Shown here piece by piece: positions 1-10,851 of a stretch of DNA of 64,000 nucleotides. Below the pieces are notes generated by a model. That model was not told the DNA's origin. It worked only from the letters and a program-made list of their open reading frames with translations, and did no database searches. This stretch comes from Hydrogenophilus thiooxidans (GTDB lineage Bacteria; Pseudomonadota; Gammaproteobacteria; Burkholderiales; Rhodocyclaceae). The position numbers were made by a program, and so were the translations under genes. The stretch lies in assembly GCF_019049855.1 (NCBI RefSeq), contig NZ_JAHLSY010000003.1, forward strand, positions 98,688-162,687. Reading direction: 5' to 3'. The stretch's first letter is position 1, and every line of letters begins with the position of its first letter.

Positions 1-111
1 CTGAGCGGCCAGATGGCGCCGCAGTTGCTGCAACGCGTGATTGCTCGAAACGCCTTCTGGCTTATCTAGGAGCGCAACCCCGTCAATCGCGTCGCTCTGT
101 CGCGCCATCAT
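1..111 (-). CDS. truB: tRNA pseudouridine(55) synthase TruB, N-terminal fragment
   Basis: Only the first 37 codons are inside the window; the gene runs off the left edge. Reading from ATG at 111 (or the next ATG at 108), residues 11-28 carry the family's start signature (DGVALLDKPEGVSSNHAL), which in complete TruB proteins precedes the catalytic Asp domain. TruB makes pseudouridine 55 in the T-loop of tRNAs. The start lies 29 bases inside the end of rbfA, so the two are probably translationally coupled, and rbfA-truB is the usual order at the end of the nusA-infB operon. The catalytic part cannot be judged here. Confidence 0.85.
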   Translation of the reverse strand, partial: MMARQSDAIDGVALLDKPEGVSSNHALQQLRRHLAAQ

Positions 112-505
112 CGCGCTTCCCTGCGTCAGCCGTTGGCGCTGCGTCGCTGGCGCGCCGTTCGGCCGCAACACGGTCGATGAGTTGCGTGAGCGCAACGCCG
201 CGCTCAATCGACGTGTCGTAAAGAAAATGGAGTTGGGGCACCTTGTAGGTGGTGAGGCGCTTCGCCAAATGCTGGCGGAGAAACCCTTTGGCGCGTTCAA
301 GCCCGACAATCGCCTCGCGGACCCGTTCCGCTCCTTCCCAGCTGGAGAGGTACACCTTCGCGTGCGCGAGATCGTTCGAGACCTCGACTGCGGTAATCGT
401 GACCACGCCAACGCGCGGGTCTTTAACCTCGCGCCGGATGAGTTCGGCCAGGTGCTGTTGAATCGCATCCGCAACGCGTCGGGCGCGGGGAAAGTCCTTG
501 GGCAT
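83..505 (-). CDS. rbfA: 30S ribosome-binding factor A
   Basis: A 140-residue protein of the RbfA family, a cold-shock-linked assembly factor that binds the 30S subunit near the 5' helix of 16S rRNA during late maturation. The KH-type fold signature is visible: RRVADAIQQHLAELIRREVKDP near the start, then VTITAVEVSNDLAHAKVYLS. I place the start at ATG 503-505 (MPKDFPRARR) because AAGGAG sits 7 bases upstream, just behind the infB stop; an ATG nine codons further up has no such site. The C-terminal 25 residues are charged and low complexity, as is common. It lies between infB and truB in one operon. Confidence 0.95.
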   Translation of the reverse strand: MPKDFPRARRVADAIQQHLAELIRREVKDPRVGVVTITAVEVSNDLAHAKVYLSSWEGAERVREAIVGLERAKGFLRQHLAKRLTTYKVPQLHFLYDTSIERGVALTQLIDRVAAERRASDAAPTADAGKRDDGATERRD

Positions 506-515
506 CGATCGCTCC

Positions 516-3377
516 TTACAGCGTGCGCGCAACCTCTTTCACTTCGAAGACCTCGATCTGGTCCCCCTCTTGGATCTCCTGGAAGTTCTTGATCGAAAGC
601 CCACACTCATAGCCTGCTTTGACTTCGCGCACGTCTTCCTTGAACCGTTTGAGCGAATCGAGTTCGCCTTCGTAGATCACCACGTTGTCGCGCAACACCC
701 GAACGCGGGCGCTGCGGCGCACCACCCCTTCGAGGACGTAGCACCCAGCGACGGTCCCCACTTTCGGCACGCGGAAGGTCTGGCGCACTTCGACAAGCCC
801 CAGGGTCTCTTCCTTGCGCTCGGGCGAAAGAAGCCCAGCCATCGCCGCCTTGACCTCGTCGACCGCATCGTAGATGATGTTGTAGTAGCGGATGTCGACG
901 TCGTAGGTCTCGGCCAGTTTGCGGGCGTTTGCGTCAGCCCGCACGTTGAAGCCGATGATCACAGCACCGGAAGCCTGCGCCAAGTTCACGTCGCTTTCGG
1001 TGATCCCGCCCACGCCGGAGTGGACCACCTGCACCTGCACTTCGTCGGTGGAGAGCTTGGTGAGCGCTTGGGCAAGCGCCTCGGCAGAACCTTGAACGTC
1101 GGCTTTGACGATGATCGGCAATTTCTTGACATCGCCCTGCCCCATCTGGTCGAAGAGATTTTCCAGTTTGAGGGCTTGACTCTTCGCCAGCTTCTGCTCA
1201 CGGTACTTCCCTTGACGGTAGAGGGCGATCTCCCGCGCTTTGCGTTCGTCCGGTAGGACGTAGAACGCCTCACCCGCTTGCGGCACCTCTTCAAGCCCCA
1301 GGATCTCCGCGGGCATCGACGGCCCTGCTTCGTCGATTTGCCGTCCGGTTTCGTCGAGCATCGCGCGCACCCGACCCCAGGTGGCGCCCGCCAAGACGAC
1401 GTCCCCTCTGCGCAGCGTCCCGCTTTGCACCAGCACGGTGGCAACCGGCCCGCGGCCGCGGTCGAGCCGCGCTTCGATCACCAGTCCTTTCGCGGGGCCC
1501 GTTTTCGGCGCTTTGAGTTCGAGGACCTCGGCCACCAACAGGATCGACTCCAGGAGTTCGTCGATGCCTTGCCCGGTCTTCGCCGAAACATTGACGAAAA
1601 TGGTGTCCCCACCGTACTCTTCCGGAATCACCCCTTCGGCGACCAGCTCCTGACGGACCCGGTCGGGGTTCGCTTCCGGTTTGTCGATCTTGTTCACGGC
1701 GACGACGATCGGTACATTGGCCGCTTTGGCGTGGTGGATCGCCTCCCGGGTCTGGGGCATGACGCCGTCATCCGCCGCAACGACCAGGACGACGACGTCG
1801 GTTGCCTGCGCTCCACGGGCGCGCATCGCGGTAAACGCCTCGTGGCCCGGGGTATCGAGAAAGGTAACCACCCCTTTTGGCGTTTCGACGTGGTACGCGC
1901 CGATGTGCTGAGTGATGCCCCCCGCTTCACCCGCCGCGACCTTGGTGCGGCGAATGAAGTCCAGAAGCGACGTCTTACCGTGGTCGACGTGCCCCATCAC
2001 CGTGACGACCGGAGGCCGCGGTTCGGGCGTCCGGTCGAGTTCGGCGCCAAAGGTCTCGAGGAACGCATCAGGGTCGTCGAGTTTCGCGGCAACCGCTTTG
2101 TGCCCCATCTCTTCGACGGCGAGCATCGCGGTCTCTTGGTCGAGCACCTGGTTGATCGTCGCCATCACCCCCAATTTCATCAACGTCTTGATGAGGTCGA
2201 CCGCTTTGACCGCCATCGCGTGCGCCAACTCGGCAACCGTGATCGTTTCGGGCACATGGATTTCCCGCACGACCGGTTCGGTCGGTGCTTGAAAACCGTG
2301 TTCTTCGTCGCGCTGCTGACGTTTGTTGCCCTTCTTCTTGCTTCCTTTCCCTTTCCAGCCGCTCTCGCCATCGTCAAGCGCGCGCACCTTGAGGCCACCC
2401 TTGCGGTTGGCCCGCTCTTCGCGCTCTTTCTCTTTGGTTTTCTTGCCCTTCTCTTTTGCCTTCTTGGCCGTTTCCGTCGCGGTAACTGGCGTCACCTCTT
2501 GCAAAGCGTCATTGTCTGCACTAGGCTTGTCCTCCTCTGCGGCACCCTTTTCGGCAGCTTCGGCTTGTTTGGCTGCCTGCCGCGCCGCTTCGCGCGCCCG
2601 ACGTTCGCGCAGTTCCGCTTCCTGAATCGCGCGCAGTTTCGCTTGCCGCTCGGCTTCTAGTCGGCGCCGTTCGAGCTCTTCTGGCGACAAGACCGGGTGC
2701 AAGGTTCGATCCTTCGCAACCGGTTCACCCGGCTTTGCCTCTGCCCCTTTCTGCGCTTTCGCTTTGCGCTTGACGCTGCTGGTAGCAGGCTGAGCGACCG
2801 GCTGCGCCTTGCCAACCGCTTCCGGGGGTTCGAGGGCAGGTTCTGGTCGCGCTGCCTCGTTGGGTTCGGTCGATGCCGCGTTGGCGGATACATCGTTCCC
2901 ACCCTCCTGTGGCGGTCTCGCCTTCTCAGCGGCCGATACGGTCGCGTGCGCCGTTTCCGTTTGGGCTGTCTCCGAAGCGCGCACGGGTGACTCGGAGGCG
3001 CTTGGCGCCGCTAAGGGGGTTTCGCCAGCGCGCAGCGCTGCTTCCACCTTCGCTTTTTCTTCCTGAGTCTTCGCAAGGAGCGCTTCTTTCTTCACCAAGA
3101 CCCGTTTTTTGCGCACTTCGACCTGAACCGTGCGGGCGCGGCCAGACGCGTCAGTGGCACGGATCGCGGTGGTCTCCTTACGCTTGAGGGTGATGCGCTT
3201 CTCATCCCCAGCGCCATGTTGGCGTTTGAGGTAATCGAGCAGTTTGGCTTTGTCGTCTGCGGTAAGCGGACTTTCGGGCCCTTCGGCGGAGACTCCGGCT
3301 TCGCGAAGCTGGGTAATGAGTTTGGCGACGGGAACGCCCAGCTCTTGCGCAAATGCTTTGACGTTTTCGGTATCCAT
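516..3377 (-). CDS. infB: translation initiation factor IF-2
   Basis: A 953-residue IF-2, the GTPase that brings fMet-tRNA to the 30S subunit and promotes subunit joining. In order: an IF2_N helical domain at residues 1-50, a long Ala/Glu/Lys-rich low-complexity stretch (about 60-350), a second IF2_N-like domain (about 375-425), then the GTPase with G1 GHVDHGKTS near residue 462, G3 DTPGHE near 507 and G4 NKID near 560, followed by the C-terminal domains II-IV that bind initiator tRNA. The size is normal for the long Gram-negative form. It follows nusA by 13 bases and precedes rbfA by 10, so it belongs to the rimP-nusA-infB-rbfA-truB operon. No clear internal start for a shorter isoform was established. 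Confidence 0.98.
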   Translation of the reverse strand: MDTENVKAFAQELGVPVAKLITQLREAGVSAEGPESPLTADDKAKLLDYLKRQHGAGDEKRITLKRKETTAIRATDASGRARTVQVEVRKKRVLVKKEALLAKTQEEKAKVEAALRAGETPLAAPSASESPVRASETAQTETAHATVSAAEKARPPQEGGNDVSANAASTEPNEAARPEPALEPPEAVGKAQPVAQPATSSVKRKAKAQKGAEAKPGEPVAKDRTLHPVLSPEELERRRLEAERQAKLRAIQEAELRERRAREAARQAAKQAEAAEKGAAEEDKPSADNDALQEVTPVTATETAKKAKEKGKKTKEKEREERANRKGGLKVRALDDGESGWKGKGSKKKGNKRQQRDEEHGFQAPTEPVVREIHVPETITVAELAHAMAVKAVDLIKTLMKLGVMATINQVLDQETAMLAVEEMGHKAVAAKLDDPDAFLETFGAELDRTPEPRPPVVTVMGHVDHGKTSLLDFIRRTKVAAGEAGGITQHIGAYHVETPKGVVTFLDTPGHEAFTAMRARGAQATDVVVLVVAADDGVMPQTREAIHHAKAANVPIVVAVNKIDKPEANPDRVRQELVAEGVIPEEYGGDTIFVNVSAKTGQGIDELLESILLVAEVLELKAPKTGPAKGLVIEARLDRGRGPVATVLVQSGTLRRGDVVLAGATWGRVRAMLDETGRQIDEAGPSMPAEILGLEEVPQAGEAFYVLPDERKAREIALYRQGKYREQKLAKSQALKLENLFDQMGQGDVKKLPIIVKADVQGSAEALAQALTKLSTDEVQVQVVHSGVGGITESDVNLAQASGAVIIGFNVRADANARKLAETYDVDIRYYNIIYDAVDEVKAAMAGLLSPERKEETLGLVEVRQTFRVPKVGTVAGCYVLEGVVRRSARVRVLRDNVVIYEGELDSLKRFKEDVREVKAGYECGLSIKNFQEIQEGDQIEVFEVKEVARTL

Positions 3378-3390
3378 GGCGGCTCCTCCC

Positions 3391-4863
3391 TTATTCGAAC
3401 CAGTGGGCGCGCGCCTGGCTGATCAGCGATGCAGCCCGCTCAGCGTCGATCCCTGTGATCTCGACCAATTCGTCGGTTGCCAGCTCGCCCAGATCGTCGC
3501 GCGTGACGATGCCGGATTTGGCCAGTTTGACCGCGATTTGACGATCCATCCCTTCCAATGCCAACAACTCGGGCTCCAGTTTCTCGATCGCCTCCTCTTC
3601 GGCGATCGCGTCGGTAAGCAACGCGTTGCGCGCGCGCTCACGCAACGCTTGGACGATCTCCTCATCGAGCCCTTCGATCTCCAAGAGCTCCGCAATCGGA
3701 ACGTACGCAACCTCTTCGAGCGTGGTAAACCCTTCGTCGATCAAGAGATCGGCCAGATCGTCGTCGACGTCGAGTTTTTCCATGAAGAACTGGCGCAACG
3801 CCTGCCGCTCCGCCTCTTTGCGTTCGCGCGACTCCGATTCGCTCATCAGGTTGATCGTCCAGCCGGTGAGCTCCGAGGCGAGCTTGACATTCTGCCCGCC
3901 ACGACCGATCGCGATCGCCAAATTGGCATCATCGACCACGACGTCCATCGCGTGCTTCTCTTCGTCGACGACGATCGAAACCACTTCTGCGGGCTGCAGC
4001 GCAGCGATCACGAATTGCGCCGGGTCCGGCGACCAGACGATGATGTCGATGTGCTCCATCGCGATCTCTTGCCGCACCGCCATCACGCGCGTCCCTTTCA
4101 TTCCGACGCACGCCCCCACGGGATCGAGCCGCGGGTCATGCGAATGGACCGCGATCTTCGAGCGTAGGCCCGGGTCGCGTGCACACCCTTTGATCTCGAT
4201 AATCCCTTCTTCGATCTCCGGCACCTCCAATTCGAAGAGCGCGACGACAAATTCGGGCGAACTGCGCGACAAGATGATCTGCGGGCCCCGCCCCTGACGG
4301 TCGATCCGTTTGACCACCGCCCGCACGCGGTCGCCGACGCGCAACGCTTCGCGCGGGATCATCTCTTCCCGCGGCAGCAGCGCCTCCAACCGACCGATCT
4401 CGACAAAGGCGTTTCCCCGCTCCATGCGCTTGATCACGCCAGTGACCAGGCGATCGTCGCGCTCAAGGAACTCTTTGAGCATCTGCTCGCGTTCCGCGTC
4501 GCGAATCTTCTGCAAAATGATCTGTTTCGCGGTCTGCGCGCCGATGCGCCCAAGTTCGACCACCGGGATCTCTTCTTCGTAGTAGTCGCCGGGTTTGATG
4601 TCTGGTTTGAGCTCGCGAGCGTCGATCAGACCCATTTCCCGCTCGTCGTTCTTGACTTCGGCATCGGGCAGCACCAGCCAACGGCGCCACGCGCGATAGG
4701 TGCCGTGCTCGCGATCGATCTCGACCCGCACGTCGGCGTCTTCATGCAGATGCTTTTTCGTGGCCGAGGCGAGCGCCGCTTCGAGCGCGGAAAAAACCAC
4801 TTCCTTCGTGACATTTTTTTCGTGCGCCAACGCATCGGCCAAGAGCAACATTTCCCGACTCAT
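3391..4863 (-). CDS. nusA: transcription termination/antitermination factor NusA
   Basis: A 490-residue NusA, the RNA polymerase-associated factor for pausing, termination and antitermination. An N-terminal polymerase-binding domain (residues 1-125) is followed by an S1 domain (about 135-200), two KH domains (about 230-345, with the typical [18 protein letters not shown]) and two acidic helix-hairpin repeats at the C terminus (about 365-420 and 440-490), the form found in proteobacteria. The start at MSREMLLL is supported by AAAGGA upstream and by family length; the frame remains open 29 codons further but that would overlap rimP. It sits between rimP and infB. Confidence 0.97.
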   Translation of the reverse strand: MSREMLLLADALAHEKNVTKEVVFSALEAALASATKKHLHEDADVRVEIDREHGTYRAWRRWLVLPDAEVKNDEREMGLIDARELKPDIKPGDYYEEEIPVVELGRIGAQTAKQIILQKIRDAEREQMLKEFLERDDRLVTGVIKRMERGNAFVEIGRLEALLPREEMIPREALRVGDRVRAVVKRIDRQGRGPQIILSRSSPEFVVALFELEVPEIEEGIIEIKGCARDPGLRSKIAVHSHDPRLDPVGACVGMKGTRVMAVRQEIAMEHIDIIVWSPDPAQFVIAALQPAEVVSIVVDEEKHAMDVVVDDANLAIAIGRGGQNVKLASELTGWTINLMSESESRERKEAERQALRQFFMEKLDVDDDLADLLIDEGFTTLEEVAYVPIAELLEIEGLDEEIVQALRERARNALLTDAIAEEEAIEKLEPELLALEGMDRQIAVKLAKSGIVTRDDLGELATDELVEITGIDAERAASLISQARAHWFE

Positions 4864-4888
4864 CGCAACGTCCTTTCCCTCATTCTTT

Positions 4889-5323
4889 TCACTCGAAGCG
4901 CGGGACCAAGCGCGCTTTGTCCAGCATATCCCACGCGACCACGACCGCAACGCCGTCGTCCAGCATCAAGGTCACCGCTTGGTCGGTAACCTGGGCGATC
5001 TGCCCGACGAAATGACGCCGCCCGTCGATCGCCTCCCGGGTGCGCAACTGCGCCCGTTCTCCCAGGAATCGGGCAAAATGGGCCGGCTTTTTCAACACCC
5101 GGTCGAGCCCGGGGGAAGAGACCTCCAGTCGGTCGTAGTCGACCCCTTCGACCTCGAAGAGGTGTTGCAGCTGGTTGCTCACCCGCTCACAATCGTCGAG
5201 CGTGATCCCCGTGGGGGCGTCGATGAAGACGCGGATGAGCCGCCCCCGCGGGCTCAATTCCAAATCCAGCAGCTCGTAGCCAAGCCCTTCGGCTACGCGT
5301 TCGATCATCTGTTCCAGGTTCAT
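4889..5323 (-). CDS. rimP: ribosome maturation factor RimP
   Basis: A 144-residue RimP (old YhbC), needed for 30S maturation. The N-terminal half shows the family pattern [23 protein letters not shown] and the DCERVSNQL helix, followed by [16 protein letters not shown], all characteristic. The start [10 protein letters not shown] (5321-5323) matches family length. Notably, no Shine-Dalgarno sequence precedes it: the 14 bases before the ATG directly follow the T-run of a terminator-like hairpin (5333-5362). An upstream in-frame ATG at 5357-5359 would put the hairpin inside the gene and seems less likely. First gene of the rimP-nusA-infB-rbfA-truB operon. Confidence 0.95.
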   Translation of the reverse strand: MNLEQMIERVAEGLGYELLDLELSPRGRLIRVFIDAPTGITLDDCERVSNQLQHLFEVEGVDYDRLEVSSPGLDRVLKKPAHFARFLGERAQLRTREAIDGRRHFVGQIAQVTDQAVTLMLDDGVAVVVAWDMLDKARLVPRFE

Positions 5324-5332
5324 AAGAGTCAC

Positions 5333-5362
5333 AAACAAAAAATGGGCGTTATCGCCCATTTT
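5333..5362 (-). terminator. rho-independent terminator or attenuator before rimP
   Basis: On the minus strand a 10-bp perfect stem AAAATGGGCG / CGCCCATTTT with a 4-base loop is followed by a run of six T. It could end purL transcription, which stops about 80 bases upstream, or act as a leader attenuator of the rimP-nusA operon if a promoter lies between purL and the hairpin. The other strand also folds but lacks a good T-run. Confidence 0.75.
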
Positions 5363-5413
5363 CCGAAAAAGAGACGGAAACGGCGAAGCGGCACTTGGCC
5401 CCTTCGACAATCG

Positions 5414-5440
5414 TTATTATGATAACTCGAATCGCGACAA
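5414..5440 (-). promoter_or_regulatory. possible promoter of the rimP-nusA-infB operon
   Basis: Minus-strand TTGTCG (5435-5440) and TAATAA (5414-5419) are 15 bases apart; AATAAC one base on gives 16. The stretch between the purL stop and the hairpin at 5333-5362 is AT-rich compared with its surroundings. The match is modest, so this is a candidate only. Confidence 0.3.
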
Positions 5441-5444
5441 AAGG

Positions 5445-8400
5445 CTAGCCTATCCAGCGACGCGCATTGGCAAAGAGCCGATACCAGGGGCTTTTCTCGC
5501 CAAGCCCCTCGGGTGCCCAGCTCCACTGCACCGTTCGGAATGCCCGCTCGGGGTGCGGCATCAGAATCGTGAACCGTCCGTCCGCTGTCGTGAAGCCGTT
5601 GAGCCCCCCCGGCGAGCCGTTGGGGTTGAACGGGTAGCGCTCGGTGGCGCGGCCATAATGGTCGATGTAGCGAATCGTTGCCAACGCCTGATGTTGCCGA
5701 TCGGGATCCTCCCAATGCGCCCGACCCTCCCCGTGGGAGACGACGATCGGTAGCCGCGCCCCGGCCATATCGGTAAAGAGGATCGAGGGGCTGGGTAGTA
5801 CCTCGACCATCGCGAAACGCGCTTCGAACCGTTCGGAACGGTTCGCGACGAACTTCGGCCAGTGTTCCGCTCCCGGGATGATCGGCGCAAGGTGCGCCAT
5901 CATCTGACAGCCGTTGCAGATCCCGAGCGCAAAGGTATCCGGGCGGGCAAAAAATTCGGCGAACTGCGTTTTCAGCGCCTCATTGAAGAGGATTGCCGTA
6001 GCCCAGCCACGTCCGGCGCCCAGCACGTCACCGTACGAAAACCCGCCGCACGCGGCAAGCCCTACGAACTCGCGCAGATGGCGCCGCCCCGCGATGAGGT
6101 CACTCATCGTCACGTCGACCGCTTCAAACCCTGCCGCGTCGAATGCGGCGGCCATCTCGCGATGGCTATTTACCCCCTGTTCGCGCAGGATCGCGACCCG
6201 CGGACGCACGCCAGTGGCGATGAGCGCAGCGGCGGGATCTTCGTCGGGGTCGAAGGTGAGGACGCAATGAAGCCCCGGATCTTGGGCATCGCCCAACGCC
6301 TCGAATTCGGATTCGGCACAGACTTCGTCGTCACGGAGCCGCGCGATGCGTCGGCTCACTTCGCTCCAACGCTGCCACAGCACGGTTCGCTTCTCGTGAA
6401 AAAGCAGCGCCCCTTCCAGCCAGATGCGCAATTCGTCGTAAGTATTGAGGGTGCCGACGAAATGGAACGTCAGCCGATGCTGCTGCAAAATCGCGAGCAC
6501 CGCGTCGCGATCGCTGCGGCGAATCTGCACAAGCGCCCCAGGCGCTTCGCTAAAGAGCGCGGCAAGCGCCGCGTCGTTGCGCCGCCCAGCCACCGTGTCG
6601 TTGCGCTTGGTGTAGTCGATGTCGTGCGTGGCGCGGTCATACGCCAAGGTATCGAGCTGCAGCGTCACCCCGACACCCGAAGCGAACATCATCTCGGCCG
6701 CGGTCGCGAGCAGCCCGCCATCGGAGCGGTCGTGGTAAGCCAGGATCAGGTCGTTTGCTTTGAGCGCTTGCAACGCCTCCCAGAACGCCACGAGGGTTTC
6801 CGGCGCGCAGTCAGGGGGGGTTTCCCCTTGCGAATCGAACACCTGCGCGAGAATCGAGCCACCCAAGCGGTTGCGCGCGCCGTCCAAGTCGATCAGCAAT
6901 AGCTCGGTTTCGGGGGTGTCGCGATCGAGCACGGGAGTAAGCGTCCGCCGAACGTCGGTGACCGCAGCAAATGCGGTGCAGATCAGGGAAACGGGTGCGA
7001 TCACCGCTTTCGCTTCCCCCGTTTCAGGGTCGTGCCAGACCGTTTTCATCGACAGCGAATCTTTGCCCACGGGGATCGCAAGACCGGACGCGACGCAGAA
7101 GTCGCGCGCCGCCTCTACGGCGCGGTAAAGGTTCGCGTCTTCGCCACGATGCCCTGCTGCGGCCATCCAGTTTGCGGAGAGTTTCACCGTGGTAAGCGGT
7201 CCGCGCACGTCGGCAGCCGCCAGATTGGTGACCGCCTCGGCAATCGCCAGGCGAACCGACGCCGCAGGGTCGTTGATCGCAACGGGCGTTCGTTCGCCCA
7301 TCGCGATCGCTTCACCGCCGAACCCGACGAAATCGGCAGCGGTCACCGCGACGTCGGCAACCGGTACCTGCCAGCGCCCCACCAGTTGGTCGCGCGCGGT
7401 CAATCCCCCGACGGTGCGGTCACCGATCGTGATCAGGAACTTCTTGCTCGCCACTGCGGGGTGAGCGAGGACTCGCATCACCGCGTCGCGCAGATCGATG
7501 GTGGTGAGGTCAAAGGGGGGCAAAAAAATGGTGCGACTTGCCACCACCCGTTTCATGCGCGGGGACTTACCCAGCAGGATCTCCATTGGGAGCGCAACTG
7601 GATCGTTAGCGAAGAGGCGGTCATGCACGCGGAGCATCCCATCCTCGGTCGCTTCGCCGACGACCGCGAACGGGCACCGTTCCCGCGCACAAATCGCCGC
7701 GAACCGCTCCAGTTGCGTCGGATCGATCGCCAGCACGTACCGCTCTTGCGCCTCGTTACACCAGATTTCACGCGGGCTCATCCCGGGCTCTTCGATGGGC
7801 ACCTCGCGCAACTCGATCGTAGCACCCAGTCCCGCCCCATCGACCAGTTCGGGAAGGGCGTTCGAAAGGCCCCCGGCACCCACGTCGTGGATCGAGAGAA
7901 TCGGGTTCTCTGCCCCCAAGGCCCAACAACGGTCGATCACCTCCTGACAACGGCGCTGCATTTCCGGGTTGTCACGCTGCACCGACGCGAAATCGAGTTC
8001 CGCGTCGTTCGCGCCCGTAGCCATCGACGAAGCCGCACCGCCCCCGAGACCGATGAGCATCCCCGGCCCACCCAACTGCACCAGGAGCGTTCCGGGCGCA
8101 AAACCGACTTTGTGGCTCTGTTCCGCAGCGATCGCGCCCAAACCGCCTGCGATCATGATCGGTTTGTGGTAGCCGCGCACCTCGCCTTGGACTTCGCGCT
8201 CGAACGTACGGAAATAACCACACAGATTGGGACGCCCGAATTCGTTATTGAACGCCGCGGCACCCAGCGGCCCTTCGATCATGATCTCGAGCGGCGACGC
8301 GATCCGATCGGGCTTGCCGTAGGGTTTTTCCCACGGTTGGACGAAATCGGGCAAGTGCAGGTTCGAGACGGTAAACCCAACCAACCCCATTTTCGGGGAA

Positions 8401-9395
8401 GCGCCACGGCCGGTCGCCCCTTCGTCGCGGATCTCACCGCCTGCCCCCGTCGCGGCGCCCGGATAGGGAGAGATCGCGGTGGGGTGGTTGTGGGTTTCGA
8501 CCTTGCCCAGATAATGGGTGACCATTTCGTGCGCGCACCAGACCCCTTCCGAATCCGGAAACCACCGCGCCACGGTTCGTCCGGTGAAAATCGCCGCGTT
8601 GTCGGCGTATGCGACCACCGTCCCCTCCGGATGGGCTGCGTGGGTATCTCGGATCATCGCAAAGAGCGACTGCGCCATCGGCCGGCCGTCGATCACCCAC
8701 TCGGCGTTGAAAATCTTGTGACGGCAATGCTCCGAATTGGCTTGCGCGAACATCGTCAGTTCGACGTCGGTAGGATCGCGCCCCAGTTCGGTGAAAGCAG
8801 CGAAGAGGTAATCGATCTCGTCTTCGGAAAGCGCGAGCCCCCATTCGCGATTCGCCCGTTCGATCGCGGCACGCCCTTCGGTCATCACCGGCGCGGTAGC
8901 GAGTGGTTTCGGGGAATAATGGGCAAAGAGCGCCTCCCCTGCCTCCGAGTCCTTTAGAATCGATTGCGTCATCCGATCGTGGAGCAATGCGGCAACGCCA
9001 GCTTGTTGCTCGGGGGTCAAGCTCTCCCATTCGGCGACGCGAATCGCCGTACCGTGTTCGATGCGCTTCACCGCGGTCAACCCACACTGATGCAGAATTT
9101 CGGTGGCCTTCGACGACCACGGTGAAATCGTCCCCAGCCGCGGCGCCACCAGAAACCCTGCGCTCCAACCGGGCACTTTTTGCCGTTCTGCCTGCAAAAT
9201 TTGGGTCAAACGCGCTTCCAGCAACGCTGCATCCCCGTGGTCCGGCGCCAATTCCAGCCAATACCACGCATACGCGGTCACCGTCACACGGGTGCCCACC
9301 GCACGCGACACGCGCGCACTCGCGCTCGCTTCACGCGCCGCAGACCAAATAGGGGAACCCAGGAAATGCCAAATCGTCAGTGCAGAAGCGGGCAT
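5445..9395 (-). CDS. purL: phosphoribosylformylglycinamidine synthase, single-chain form
   Basis: A 1,316-residue FGAM synthase that turns FGAR, glutamine and ATP into FGAM in purine synthesis. It is the long Gram-negative form: N-terminal PurS-like domain, linker, two AIRS-type ATP-binding halves (for example LGGGAASSM and [11 protein letters not shown]) and a C-terminal class I glutamine amidotransferase with the nucleophile in GICNGCQM near residue 1160 and the His/Glu motif PHPERAF near 1278. The chosen start ([11 protein letters not shown], 9393-9395) has GAAAGG upstream; the frame is open 32 codons further into the divergent promoter region. It is a lone transcription unit, divergent from the CBS-protein operon and followed by the hairpin at 5333-5362. 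Confidence 0.97.
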   Translation of the reverse strand: MPASALTIWHFLGSPIWSAAREASASARVSRAVGTRVTVTAYAWYWLELAPDHGDAALLEARLTQILQAERQKVPGWSAGFLVAPRLGTISPWSSKATEILHQCGLTAVKRIEHGTAIRVAEWESLTPEQQAGVAALLHDRMTQSILKDSEAGEALFAHYSPKPLATAPVMTEGRAAIERANREWGLALSEDEIDYLFAAFTELGRDPTDVELTMFAQANSEHCRHKIFNAEWVIDGRPMAQSLFAMIRDTHAAHPEGTVVAYADNAAIFTGRTVARWFPDSEGVWCAHEMVTHYLGKVETHNHPTAISPYPGAATGAGGEIRDEGATGRGASPKMGLVGFTVSNLHLPDFVQPWEKPYGKPDRIASPLEIMIEGPLGAAAFNNEFGRPNLCGYFRTFEREVQGEVRGYHKPIMIAGGLGAIAAEQSHKVGFAPGTLLVQLGGPGMLIGLGGGAASSMATGANDAELDFASVQRDNPEMQRRCQEVIDRCWALGAENPILSIHDVGAGGLSNALPELVDGAGLGATIELREVPIEEPGMSPREIWCNEAQERYVLAIDPTQLERFAAICARERCPFAVVGEATEDGMLRVHDRLFANDPVALPMEILLGKSPRMKRVVASRTIFLPPFDLTTIDLRDAVMRVLAHPAVASKKFLITIGDRTVGGLTARDQLVGRWQVPVADVAVTAADFVGFGGEAIAMGERTPVAINDPAASVRLAIAEAVTNLAAADVRGPLTTVKLSANWMAAAGHRGEDANLYRAVEAARDFCVASGLAIPVGKDSLSMKTVWHDPETGEAKAVIAPVSLICTAFAAVTDVRRTLTPVLDRDTPETELLLIDLDGARNRLGGSILAQVFDSQGETPPDCAPETLVAFWEALQALKANDLILAYHDRSDGGLLATAAEMMFASGVGVTLQLDTLAYDRATHDIDYTKRNDTVAGRRNDAALAALFSEAPGALVQIRRSDRDAVLAILQQHRLTFHFVGTLNTYDELRIWLEGALLFHEKRTVLWQRWSEVSRRIARLRDDEVCAESEFEALGDAQDPGLHCVLTFDPDEDPAAALIATGVRPRVAILREQGVNSHREMAAAFDAAGFEAVDVTMSDLIAGRRHLREFVGLAACGGFSYGDVLGAGRGWATAILFNEALKTQFAEFFARPDTFALGICNGCQMMAHLAPIIPGAEHWPKFVANRSERFEARFAMVEVLPSPSILFTDMAGARLPIVVSHGEGRAHWEDPDRQHQALATIRYIDHYGRATERYPFNPNGSPGGLNGFTTADGRFTILMPHPERAFRTVQWSWAPEGLGEKSPWYRLFANARRWIG

Positions 9396-9455
9396 CGCAA
9401 AACGCCTTTCACAGAATCCGTTGCCATCAACCGCAATTGTACGCGGTTCTTTCGT

Positions 9456-9461
9456 TACAAT
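9456..9461 (+). promoter_or_regulatory. possible -10 box of the envelope gene cluster
   Basis: TACAAT lies 33 bases before the ATG of the CBS-pair gene. No convincing -35 hexamer is found at 16-18 bases. The 98-base gap to purL must hold both divergent promoters. Confidence 0.3.
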
Positions 9462-9493
9462 GAGAATAGGCCCAACCACACAAGGAGACAACC

Positions 9494-10072
9494 ATGACTG
9501 GAAAAGCGCTGCAACCGATCCCGTTCCCCCAAAAGCCCTTCCTGTTGCAACCGCCGCGCGCCGATCGGCCGGCTACGCTCAACGCCCCGGCGATCGAGGT
9601 GCTGACCGATTTTTCCCGGACACCGCCGGTGGTCACCACCCCGGAAGAGTCGGTGGTAGACGCCGAGCAGCGGATGATCCGCCGTGGCGTGCGTTCCGTA
9701 CTGGTCCTCAACGCAGAGGGACGAATCGTCGGCATTCTCACCGCTGCCGATATCTTGGGCGAAAAGCCACTGCGTTTCGCGCAAGACAACAATCTGGCCC
9801 CCACGGAGGTTCGTGTCGGGGATATCATGACCCCGATCGAGAAGATGGATGCGCTGACCTTCGAGCAGGTCAGTCGCGCAACGGTTGCCGATATCGTCGC
9901 GACGCTTCAGGCCTTGGGGCGCCAACATACGCTGGTCGTCGAAAAGCGTGACAGTGAATGGGTGGTGCGCGGCATCTTCTCCTCGACCCAAATCGCGCGC
10001 CAGCTCGGTACCGAAGTGCCAATCCTCGTGAAAGCCCGCACCTTCGCCGAAATCGAAGCGGAATTGAAGTGA
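9494..10072 (+). CDS. CBS-domain-pair protein
   Basis: A 192-residue soluble protein. After about 40 variable residues come two CBS motifs: one from about 43-95 ([18 protein letters not shown] ... [21 protein letters not shown]) and one from about 105-170 ([15 protein letters not shown] ... [21 protein letters not shown]). CBS pairs usually bind adenine nucleotides or similar ligands and act as sensors; the ligand here cannot be read. GGAG is well placed before the ATG. It is the first gene of a six-gene chain for envelope lipid-sugar chemistry and its stop overlaps the next start (GTGA), so it may sense energy or precursor state for that pathway, which is inference. Confidence 0.85.
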   Translation: MTGKALQPIPFPQKPFLLQPPRADRPATLNAPAIEVLTDFSRTPPVVTTPEESVVDAEQRMIRRGVRSVLVLNAEGRIVGILTAADILGEKPLRFAQDNNLAPTEVRVGDIMTPIEKMDALTFEQVSRATVADIVATLQALGRQHTLVVEKRDSEWVVRGIFSSTQIARQLGTEVPILVKARTFAEIEAELK

Positions 10073-10851
10073 TCCGCTCGCTCCTCGTCTCGGCACTGCT
10101 CTTTTTGGGGGTCGGTTACGGGCTAGGTACGCTTCCGGCAAACGAGACGCTCTTTCGCGTCATCAACCAAGGCGCCGCGGGTTTGCCCGCCTCTTTTTGG
10201 GCAACGCTCACCAACCTGGGCGCGACGAGCGTCGCGGTGGCGCTGCTGGTTGCCGTCACCCCCTGGTCGATGCGACCGTTGTGGCTCGCGGCACTTGCGG
10301 CCCTTCCTACGACGCTGCTCGTCCATGGCCTCAAAAAGGCGGTCGCAGCCCCTCGCCCCGCCGCGGTTCTCGAGCCGCAGCAGATCGTCTGGTTCGACCT
10401 GCTCCCCAAAAGCGGCGCGTTTCCGTCCGGTCATACCGCAACCGCTGTCATTCTGGGCGGGGCGCTCCTTTGCGGATTTGCTGTGCGTCGTAAGCGGGTG
10501 GCGGCTCAACAACGCACTCTGCCCGAGGCAAGGATCTGGCTCATTGGCGCGGGGTTTGTCTTGCTGGTTTTCGCGATCGCGTTGTCGCGGGTCGCCGTTG
10601 GTGCCCACTGGCCCAGTGACGTGATCGGCGGGCTCGGCGCGGGGCTCTTTGGCTTGACCGTTGCCGCTTTTCTGATTCGCCGTTTTCCCGAACCATCCCC
10701 ACAAACGACCCGATTTTTGCTCGTCGGAGGGCTTGCGACGGCTGCCTACGCCCCTTTCGACCACGCAATTTATCCCAGCGGCGCCGCGCTCGTCTGGGTG
10801 GTTGCGCTCGCGGCGTGGGTCGGCGCCATACGGCGTTTTGGGGGGCAGTAG
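10069..10851 (+). CDS. PAP2-family membrane phosphatase
   Basis: A 260-residue integral membrane protein with the three phosphatase motifs of the PAP2 superfamily: KKAVAAPRP (about residue 88), PSGHTA (about 121) and SRVAVGAHWPSDVIGG (about 170), including both catalytic His residues. Such enzymes remove phosphate from lipid phosphates or diphosphates, for example undecaprenyl diphosphate. The start is the GTG that overlaps the stop of the CBS gene; a hydrophobic helix begins at once ([19 protein letters not shown]). Two more hydrophobic helices follow the catalytic part. In this cluster a role in recycling or adjusting the polyprenyl phosphate carrier fits, but the substrate is inferred. Confidence 0.88.
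   Translation: MIRSLLVSALLFLGVGYGLGTLPANETLFRVINQGAAGLPASFWATLTNLGATSVAVALLVAVTPWSMRPLWLAALAALPTTLLVHGLKKAVAAPRPAAVLEPQQIVWFDLLPKSGAFPSGHTATAVILGGALLCGFAVRRKRVAAQQRTLPEARIWLIGAGFVLLVFAIALSRVAVGAHWPSDVIGGLGAGLFGLTVAAFLIRRFPEPSPQTTRFLLVGGLATAAYAPFDHAIYPSGAALVWVVALAAWVGAIRRFGGQ

Noticed and set aside
1278..2660. Long plus-strand open frame opposite infB
   Set aside because: It mirrors infB codons; its Arg/Asp/His/Phe-rich composition is that of antisense frames in GC-rich genes, and infB is certain.
4864..4950. A 29-residue N-terminal extension of nusA
   Set aside because: It overlaps rimP and has no ribosome site; MSREMLLL has one and matches the family start.
7032..8957. 641-codon plus-strand open frame opposite purL
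   Set aside because: Pure antisense of purL with His/Arg-rich composition and no domain.
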